NCBI GenBank assembly: GCA_017632695.1
Contig: JAGBQS010000096.1
Coordinates: 1-16,502, forward strand
Direction: 5' to 3'
Length of the DNA stretch: 16,502 nt
Origin: Bacteroidales bacterium
GTDB taxonomy: Bacteria; Bacteroidota; Bacteroidia; Bacteroidales; UBA3663
The notes beneath the pieces are model-generated. The model ran no database searches and was not told the origin of the DNA. It worked only from the letters and a program-made list of their open reading frames with translations. Of the stretch, positions 6,268-12,398 are shown piece by piece (position 1 is the first letter of the stretch; each line of letters opens with the position of its first letter). The position numbers and the translations under genes are program-made.

Positions 6268-8405
6268 TGGTTGCCGCTGCACTAACCAGTTGTGAAAAAG
6301 ACCAGAACATGAACAATCCTTTCTTCGAGGACTGGACGCTGCCTCACGGCGCAGTTCCTTTCGATCAGATTAAGACTGAACATTACAAGCCGGCCATTCT
6401 GAAGGCCATCGAGGAAGAAGACCAGGAAATTGACGCCATCGCCAATAATCCTGAGGCTCCGACCTTCGCCAATACCGTCGAGGCCCTTGAATATACCGGC
6501 CAGCTGCTGGAAAAGGTGGGCGGCGTGTTCTACAACATGCTTGAATGCGACGGCACGGACGATATGCTCGCCCTGGCTGAGGAAATGCAGCCTATATACA
6601 GCCAGCACCGGCTGAACATCGCCCTGAACGAGAAACTCTTCGAGCGCGTTGAAACCGTCTGGAACGAATACAAGGCCAAGGACTTTGAAGGGCTGACGGT
6701 AGCTCAGCAGCGCATGCTGAAAGACCACTACGAGGGCTACCTGAAAGCAGGTGCCACGCTGAAGGGCGAGGCCCGTGAACGCTGGCGCAAGGTTTCGGCC
6801 CGGCTGGACAGCCTGACACTGGCTTACGGACAGAACGTCCAGAAGGCTACCGGCGAATGGAGCTACCAGCTCGACCCGGAAAAGGGTGACCTGGCAGGTC
6901 TGCCGGACTTTGCTGCCGATGCCTACAAGCAGAACGGCTATAAGCTGACGCTGCTTGCCCCGTCGTACCGTCCGTTCATGACTTATTCGAGCCGGCGCGA
7001 CCTGCGTGAAATGCTCTATAAGGCATACAACCAGCGCTGCTATGGCGGTAAGTACGACAATACGCAGAATATTCAGGAAATTGCCAAGCTGCGCCAGGAA
7101 AAGGCCGATCTGCTGGGCTTCCAGTCATTTGCCGACATGCGCCTCACCAACACGATGGCCAAGACTCCGGAATCGGTCAACAACCTGCTGAACACCCTGC
7201 TGAATGCCTACAAGGCTGCCGGAACCAGCGACGTGCAGGAAGTGGCTGCCCTTGCCAAGAAAGACGGCATCGACCAGCTTATGCCCTGGGACTTCAGCTA
7301 CTACAGCGAGAAACTGAAAAAGGAGAAGTTCAATGTGAACGATGCGATGGTGAAGCCGTTCTTCTCGCTCGAGAAAGTGAAGGAGGGCGTGTTCGGTCTG
7401 GCCAAGACACTTTACGGCGTTACGTTCCATAAGCTGGACGTTCCGGTTTACAATCCTGATGTGGAGTGCTTCGAGGTTATCGACAAAGACTCAACCTATC
7501 TGGGTCTGCTGTACACCGATTTCTTCCCACGCGAAACCAAGCGTCCGGGTGCCTGGATGACCGAATTCCGCGGCCAGAAACGCAACCCGGTAACAGGCGC
7601 CGACGAGCGTCCTATTGTCCAGATTGTCATGTCGTTCACCAAGCCTGTAGGCAATCCGGGCGAGGAAGGCTACACGCCTTCGCTCCTCACCTACGACGAG
7701 GTTGAGACGTTCCTTCATGAGTTCGGACACTCGCTGCACGGTCTGCTTACCAAGTGTACCTATCCTTCGCAGAGCGGTACCAGCGTGGCCCACGACTTTG
7801 TAGAGCTGCCTTCGCAGTTCAACGAGAACTTCCTGGGCAAAAAGGAATTCCTCGACACTTTTGCAGCCGACTGGCAGACGGGTGAAAAGATTCCGCAGGA
7901 ACTGATTGACCGCCTGCACGAAGCCAGTGCCTTCCAGGCAGGTTACCTCTGTCTGCGCCAGCTCTCGTTCGGTATGCTCGACATGGCCTTCCACTCGCTG
8001 GGCCGTACGGAGAAGAACTCCGATTTCCGCGTACAGGACTTCGAATACAAGCCTACGGAACGTTTCCCGCAGCTGGCTGATATCGAGAAATTCGAGGAAG
8101 AGGCCATGCTGCCTACCCAGCTGCTGCCGCACGTTGAAGGTACGATGATGTGTACTTCGTTCACACACATCTTCAGCGGCGGCTATGCTGCCGGCTACTA
8201 TGGCTACAAGTGGGCCGAAGTGCTGGATGCCGATGCCTTTGCCGTATTTGAACGCGAAGGCTTGTCGAACCCTGAAACGGCCGCACGTTTCCGCCACCTG
8301 CTGGAATCGGGCGACACCGTCGACCCGGCCGAACTCTACCGTCAGTTCAAGGGCGAGGATCCAAGCATCGAAGCCCTGATGAAGCGCGACGGTATCCTGA
8401 AATAA
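6237..8405 (+). CDS. dcp: M3-family peptidyl-dipeptidase (Dcp-like), predicted lipoprotein
   Basis: This is a zinc metallopeptidase of the thimet/Dcp (M3) family, 722 residues, which removes dipeptides from peptide C-termini in its characterised relatives. The zinc motif is FLHEFGHSLHG (His494, Glu495, His498), with the third ligand Glu523 in HDFVELPSQ. The Gly/Tyr-rich substrate loop GGYAAGYYGYKW lies near the C-terminus. The N-terminus is a lipoprotein signal (MQRSYL, hydrophobic stretch, lipobox LTSC with Cys19), so the protein is exported, unlike cytoplasmic E. coli Dcp. The ATG at 6237 lies 31 bp inside hisS. A second in-frame ATG at 6267 overlaps the hisS stop (TGATG) but would leave a signal peptide with no basic end, so 6237 is preferred. 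The exchanger gene follows 27 bp downstream. Confidence 0.93.
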   Translation: MQRSYLAAALMVAAALTSCEKDQNMNNPFFEDWTLPHGAVPFDQIKTEHYKPAILKAIEEEDQEIDAIANNPEAPTFANTVEALEYTGQLLEKVGGVFYNMLECDGTDDMLALAEEMQPIYSQHRLNIALNEKLFERVETVWNEYKAKDFEGLTVAQQRMLKDHYEGYLKAGATLKGEARERWRKVSARLDSLTLAYGQNVQKATGEWSYQLDPEKGDLAGLPDFAADAYKQNGYKLTLLAPSYRPFMTYSSRRDLREMLYKAYNQRCYGGKYDNTQNIQEIAKLRQEKADLLGFQSFADMRLTNTMAKTPESVNNLLNTLLNAYKAAGTSDVQEVAALAKKDGIDQLMPWDFSYYSEKLKKEKFNVNDAMVKPFFSLEKVKEGVFGLAKTLYGVTFHKLDVPVYNPDVECFEVIDKDSTYLGLLYTDFFPRETKRPGAWMTEFRGQKRNPVTGADERPIVQIVMSFTKPVGNPGEEGYTPSLLTYDEVETFLHEFGHSLHGLLTKCTYPSQSGTSVAHDFVELPSQFNENFLGKKEFLDTFAADWQTGEKIPQELIDRLHEASAFQAGYLCLRQLSFGMLDMAFHSLGRTEKNSDFRVQDFEYKPTERFPQLADIEKFEEEAMLPTQLLPHVEGTMMCTSFTHIFSGGYAAGYYGYKWAEVLDADAFAVFEREGLSNPETAARFRHLLESGDTVDPAELYRQFKGEDPSIEALMKRDGILK

Positions 8406-8426
8406 ACAATATCCTGAAATAAACGG
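8393..8426 (+). repeat. 17-bp tandem duplication at the dcp stop codon
   Basis: TATCCTGAAATAAAC occurs at 8393-8407 and again at 8410-8424, a period of 17 bp. The first copy includes the last codons and the TAA stop of dcp. The second lies in the spacer before the exchanger. It looks like a recent slippage or short duplication event. Confidence 0.85.
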
Positions 8427-8432
8427 TTTACA

Positions 8433-9692
8433 GTGATACTGAACATCGTTTACATACTGGCAGGCCTGTTTCTGTTGGTGAAAGGCGGCGACTATCTGGT
8501 AGATGCCTCGGTGGCAATTGCCAGATGGGCACGTCTGAGCTCGATGGTGATAGGCCTGACTGTTATCGGGTTCGGAACCTCGATGCCCGAACTGCTGGTG
8601 TCGCTGCAGGCCGCCCTTTCGGGCAATCCCGGCATAGCCATCGGCAATGTGGTGGGCAGCAACATCGCCAATATCGCCCTGATTCTGGGTGCTTCGGCTG
8701 TGGTTTGTCCCCTGCCTGCCACGAAAGGTACCCTGAGAACCGACCTTCCGTTCATGATTGTGGCATGCATCCTGTTTGTTGCCGTTGCGCTGACCGGCAG
8801 TATCGGACGCCTGTACGGACTGCTGCTGTTCGGCCTGCTGGTGGCATTTGTTACCTGGCAGATACGGCAATCGCGCAAGCAGGCTTCGGCCGACAGTATT
8901 GAAGCGCCTGCCATGGCGCTGTGGAAGGCTGTCCTGCTGGCTGCGGTATCGTTTGCCGCCCTGGTATTCGGGGCCGACTGGCTGGTTGACGGCGCTTCGG
9001 CCATTGCCCGCCAGATGGGCATTACCGACCGTGTGATAGGTCTGACCATCGTGGCTGTAGGCACTTCCCTCCCCGAACTGTTTGCCTCCATGATGGCTGC
9101 CCGTAAGGGCGAGACGGATATGGCCATCGGCAATATCATCGGCTCTGTTTCCTTTAATGTTCTGGGCGTGATCGGCCTCTCGGCCGCCATTTGCCCGATT
9201 ACTGATACCAATAACGGATTTTTACCTGATTATCTGATTATGACTGCACTTTGTTTTATCCTGTGGCTCCTGCTGCGCACCAGGCACATGCTGGAGCGCT
9301 GGGAAGGCATCCTTCTCTTAGTGTTTTATCTGGCTTTTATCGGCAATACGGTTCTGAATGCCAAAAGCCTGGTTTTTACCCTTAGCGACGACTCGAAGGC
9401 GTACTATCAGCTGGACAGCGAGCACCATCCCGTGATGCGTATGACCGACGACGGGCTGACCGTCGGGACCGACCGTTACACCTTCATGCAGATCCGTGAA
9501 TGGCACATCTCGGACGAGGACGCGCCTGCCGGAATTGAATCGGCTGCCATCGGACAGGATGAAAAGAACGAAACGGTCCGCATCTATTCGGCCGACGGCA
9601 AGCTGCTCCAGACCACCGATCTCAAGGACCTGCCTGTCGGAACGTATGTGATCCGAAACGGACAGAGCTCCCTTAAGATTCTGAAAAAGTAA
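8433..9692 (+). CDS. CaCA-superfamily (YrbG-like) Na+/Ca2+ exchanger with C-terminal sorting-type tail
   Basis: This inner-membrane cation/proton or Na+/Ca2+ antiporter has 419 residues. Residues 1-309 hold the two inverted five-helix repeats. Alpha-1 is GTSMPE at 48-53 with GNVVGSNIAN at 71-80, and alpha-2 is GTSLPE at 210-215 with GNIIGSVSFN at 233-242. The ion-binding acids Glu53 and Glu215 and the polar residues Asn80 and Asn242 are kept. Residues 311-419 are not part of the family. They form a soluble beta-rich segment ending VRIYSADGKLL, LPVGTYVIRNG and SSLKILKK, the pattern of Bacteroidetes C-terminal sorting (T9SS type A-like) tails. The start is GTG, giving MILNIVYILAGLFLLVKGG at the right place for helix 1. 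The gene lies between dcp (27 bp) and the DUF6055-like gene. The transported ion cannot be told from sequence. Confidence 0.9.
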   Translation: MILNIVYILAGLFLLVKGGDYLVDASVAIARWARLSSMVIGLTVIGFGTSMPELLVSLQAALSGNPGIAIGNVVGSNIANIALILGASAVVCPLPATKGTLRTDLPFMIVACILFVAVALTGSIGRLYGLLLFGLLVAFVTWQIRQSRKQASADSIEAPAMALWKAVLLAAVSFAALVFGADWLVDGASAIARQMGITDRVIGLTIVAVGTSLPELFASMMAARKGETDMAIGNIIGSVSFNVLGVIGLSAAICPITDTNNGFLPDYLIMTALCFILWLLLRTRHMLERWEGILLLVFYLAFIGNTVLNAKSLVFTLSDDSKAYYQLDSEHHPVMRMTDDGLTVGTDRYTFMQIREWHISDEDAPAGIESAAIGQDEKNETVRIYSADGKLLQTTDLKDLPVGTYVIRNGQSSLKILKK

Positions 9693-9738
9693 TCCCATCT
9701 GCAAGTCAAAAAGCATTCATTCAAGAATGAACGGAATC

Positions 9739-11343
9739 ATGAAAACAATCCATATTCTTCCGACCCTGCTGCTTGCCTCCTGCTGCTTTGCTGATGCGCA
9801 GGCACAGAAACCCGATACCATCTGGGTCAGCTTCAGCAACCGGTTCATCCAGAACGAACCCATCCGTATCGCCATCATCGACTCCATCGAGTTTCAGGAG
9901 AACAAGGCGGTGCTGTACCAGCGGCTCGGTACTACGGGCAGGACGCTGGCGCTCTCGCGCGTGTACCGCGACGGTACCTATTCTTTTGAGAAACCCGGCC
10001 GCACGCTGGTGGTGCCATCGCTTTATGCCTCGAACGATTATACGTGGTCCGGAGCCCGGTGGAGCCTTGAACGCTGCCAGGAATCGGAACACTTTGCCCT
10101 GTTCTGGGACAAGACGATGAGCAAGAACGACAAAGGTCTGCTGACGGCTACCTATTCCACCTACCGCTCGAATGCCAACCAGATTCTGGAATATGCCGAG
10201 AAGGCCTGGTCTTTCTATGCAGACTCGCTGGGCTTCCTCGTTACCGGAAAATCCATCTCCGATAAGTTCAAGACCCAGCTCTATATCGTGGACCAGAACG
10301 ACTGGCGGGCTGATGCCAGCGGTACGGACGGCACGTACTACCGCTATACGGCCAATACCGAGACATCGGCCGTTGCTACAGCCGGTAAGACGGGCATCGC
10401 CCATTGGAATCCCTGGGCTGCTTCGGATATGGTTACCCGTTCGCACGAGATCGGCCACACGTTCCAGTATCTGGTCAGCGCCGACCTGGGCGACACACAC
10501 GGCATGAACTATGTGCTGGGCGAGAACTCGTCGGGCAACGAATGGTGGGAGGACTGCGCCAACTGGATGGCGCATAAGCTGCATCCTACGCAGCAGTTTA
10601 CTTCCAACTGGGGCAACAACATGAACATGCACCACATGAACATCCTGCACGAAGATGCCCGCTATAACAACTGCTACTATCACGACTGGTGGTGCCAGCT
10701 GCACGGAATGACCACCATCGGACGCATCTGGCGCGAAAGCATCCGTCCGGAAGATCCTGTTCAGGCCTATATGCGTCTGTTCGGTCTGAACGAGGAAACT
10801 TTTGCCGACGAGATGTGGCTCGGCTATGCCCACATGGCTTGCATGGACATCGACTGCTGGAAAAAGTACAGCTCCCGTTATTTCAATCAGGAAAAACAGC
10901 GTCTGAAAACCCCTTCGGCCAGGCAAAAGGAATTTATCGGCGAAAGTACAACGGGATGGCTGATGGTTGATTCGGCCTACTGTGTACAGAACTACGGTTA
11001 CAATGCCAATCCGCTGACGGTTCCTACTGTAGGCACCACCGTTACGGTTCACTTTAAGGGTCTGGCAGGAGCTCCGGGCTTCCGCTCCGTTTATACGCAG
11101 CGTGCCGGCTGGCGCTACGGTCTGGTGGCCTACAGCTCGGACGGAACCTATACCTACGGTGAGATGCAAAGCGCCGCCGAAGGTTCGGCCACGCTGACCG
11201 TTCCTGCCAAATGCGCCAACATCTGGCTGGTTGTGATGGGTGCTCCTACCACGTACTGGACCCACCCCTGGAACGGCTCGGTTGCCGACGATGAGCAATG
11301 GCCCTATGCCGTCCGCATTGAAGGCACGACGATTAAGCAGTAA
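9739..11343 (+). CDS. Exported DUF6055-like protein with zincin motif HEIGH
   Basis: This is an exported protein of about 534 residues. The signal peptide MKTIHILPTLLLAS is followed by Cys15-Cys16 and then ADAQA. Both a lipobox (LASC) and a signal peptidase I site (AQA) can be read, so lipoprotein or free secretion is open. A short N-terminal beta segment with the IDSIEF motif common in Bacteroidetes surface proteins comes first. The main domain (about 110-380) carries RSHEIGHTFQ (His236, Glu237, His240) and then NEWWEDCANW (Glu268/Glu271), a layout like gluzincin metalloproteases. A C-terminal beta sandwich (about 426-534) ends with DDEQWPY. From memory this is the DUF6055 family. Proteolysis is inferred from the motif, and no substrate is known to me. 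The ATG at 9739 is chosen for the signal peptide; an ATG at 9727 adds only MNGI. Confidence 0.8.
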   Translation: MKTIHILPTLLLASCCFADAQAQKPDTIWVSFSNRFIQNEPIRIAIIDSIEFQENKAVLYQRLGTTGRTLALSRVYRDGTYSFEKPGRTLVVPSLYASNDYTWSGARWSLERCQESEHFALFWDKTMSKNDKGLLTATYSTYRSNANQILEYAEKAWSFYADSLGFLVTGKSISDKFKTQLYIVDQNDWRADASGTDGTYYRYTANTETSAVATAGKTGIAHWNPWAASDMVTRSHEIGHTFQYLVSADLGDTHGMNYVLGENSSGNEWWEDCANWMAHKLHPTQQFTSNWGNNMNMHHMNILHEDARYNNCYYHDWWCQLHGMTTIGRIWRESIRPEDPVQAYMRLFGLNEETFADEMWLGYAHMACMDIDCWKKYSSRYFNQEKQRLKTPSARQKEFIGESTTGWLMVDSAYCVQNYGYNANPLTVPTVGTTVTVHFKGLAGAPGFRSVYTQRAGWRYGLVAYSSDGTYTYGEMQSAAEGSATLTVPAKCANIWLVVMGAPTTYWTHPWNGSVADDEQWPYAVRIEGTTIKQ

Positions 11344-11363
11344 ATTCGTTTAAGATCTGCTGG

Positions 11364-11996
11364 ATGATCTCTTATCTGAATACGGAAAATATCGCACGGA
11401 GCCGCGATGGCATCGAATACCATCCGCTCCGGCCCTTCCTGCCCGGGAATGCCCAAGTGCTTTTCCTGGGCAGTTTTCCTCCGCAGCGAAAAAGATGGAG
11501 CTTCTGTTTTTTTTATCCCAATTACGGAAATGACCACTGGCGCATCGAAGGACAGATATTCTTCGACGACCGGAACCATTTTGCCGATACCGTTGCGAAA
11601 CGGTTCAAACTGGATGAAGTTGTGGCTTTCTGTCAGGAAAAAGGTATTGCGTTCTTCGACACATCGACGGCCGTCCGCCGTTTGCAGGACAATGCCTCCG
11701 ACAAGTTTCTGGAAGTGGTGGAAGCTACCGACATCCGGGCGCTCCTTGAACAGCTGCCCCATTGCAAAGCCGTTGTGACCACAGGCGAAAAGGCAACGGA
11801 GACGATCTGCTCTTCGCTGAATATCCCCGCCATTCCCAAGGTTAATACTTCTGTGCCTATTCCCGATATATATAATAAGGAAGGCGACGGGCTGCTGCTC
11901 TATCGCCTTCCCTCCTCTTCCCGCGCCTATCCGTTGCCGTTCGACAAAAAAGTGGAAGCGTATCGGAAGATGTTCCGTTCTGTTTCTCTGATTTAA
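11364..11996 (+). CDS. Uracil-DNA glycosylase superfamily protein
   Basis: This 210-residue protein has the shape of the uracil-DNA glycosylase fold. A first strand and loop VLFLGSFPPQ (32-41) stands at the place of the catalytic G-x-x-P motif. A central AVVTTGEKAT (136-145) follows the pattern of the family's middle strand. A late RLPSSSRAYP (181-190) stands at the place of the HPS/NPS minor-groove loop. The Asn or Asp usual in the first motif is not present (GSFPP), so catalysis, if any, must differ from the classic families. Proteins of this kind are widespread in Bacteroidetes, but I know no proven substrate. The gene starts 20 bp after the DUF6055-like gene. Its stop overlaps by a few bases the stop of the convergent cydB remnant, with no terminator between them. 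Confidence 0.75.
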   Translation: MISYLNTENIARSRDGIEYHPLRPFLPGNAQVLFLGSFPPQRKRWSFCFFYPNYGNDHWRIEGQIFFDDRNHFADTVAKRFKLDEVVAFCQEKGIAFFDTSTAVRRLQDNASDKFLEVVEATDIRALLEQLPHCKAVVTTGEKATETICSSLNIPAIPKVNTSVPIPDIYNKEGDGLLLYRLPSSSRAYPLPFDKKVEAYRKMFRSVSLI

Positions 11997-12305
11997 TAGG
12001 CGTGATCGGAATGGATCTCGTCACGGGTCAGTTCTTTCCGGTCGATGGCTCGCCAGGCATAAACGATATATGCCAGAACGAAAGGTATGAGCAGCGATAC
12101 CCAGAACATGGTACGCAGGGTGAATTCGCTGCTGCTGGAGTTCTGCATGGTTAATGACGACTGCAGATCGGCCGTTGAGGGATAGTAGGCCGTATTGTTC
12201 CAGGCTGTCAGCAAAAGCAGGACAGTCACCGTTACGACGGCTCCGAACCCGACCACCCAGAATACGGGCCAGGAAGACTACGGCAAGGCCCAAAACAACC
12301 GCCTC
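11993..12305 (-). pseudogene. cydB: Remnant of cytochrome bd ubiquinol oxidase subunit II (cydB), truncated and frameshifted
   Basis: The last 80-odd codons, from about 12256 to the TAA at 11993, are a clear CydB C-terminus: a membrane segment, then AWNNTAYYPSTADLQSSL, SSSSEFTLRT and a final membrane segment LLIPFVLAYIVYAWR. Just upstream, in another frame, about 12305-12245 encodes EAVVLGLAVVFLARILG, which I recognise as a mid-protein CydB helix. The roughly 95 residues that should separate the two are absent and the frame changes at the junction (near 12250). The first half of cydB and all of cydA are missing, and the terminator of the esterase gene lies directly upstream. This is a decayed fragment and cannot make an oxidase subunit. 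The mid-helix match rests on memory of the family. Confidence 0.8.
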
Positions 12306-12333
12306 GTAATAATGAGTTTCTGACAGAAAACAA

Positions 12334-12371
12334 AAAAACGGGATAACTTTTTGCAAAATCAACCCGTTTTT
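12334..12371. terminator. Intrinsic terminator downstream of the esterase gene
   Basis: AAAAACGGG (12334-12342) and CCCGTTTTT (12363-12371) form a 9-bp stem with a 20-nt loop. Read on the minus strand, the stem ends in CCCG followed by seven T. It lies about 28 bp beyond the stop of the CE6-CE1 esterase gene and separates it from the cydB remnant. Confidence 0.75.
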
Positions 12372-12398
12372 GTCTGATTTGTTTTCGTAAGACGTGCC

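Noticed and set aside
7491..8870. A 459-codon open frame on the minus strand across dcp and the exchanger
   Set aside because: It is antisense to two confident genes, is low in recognisable motifs, and has no promoter or coherent start.
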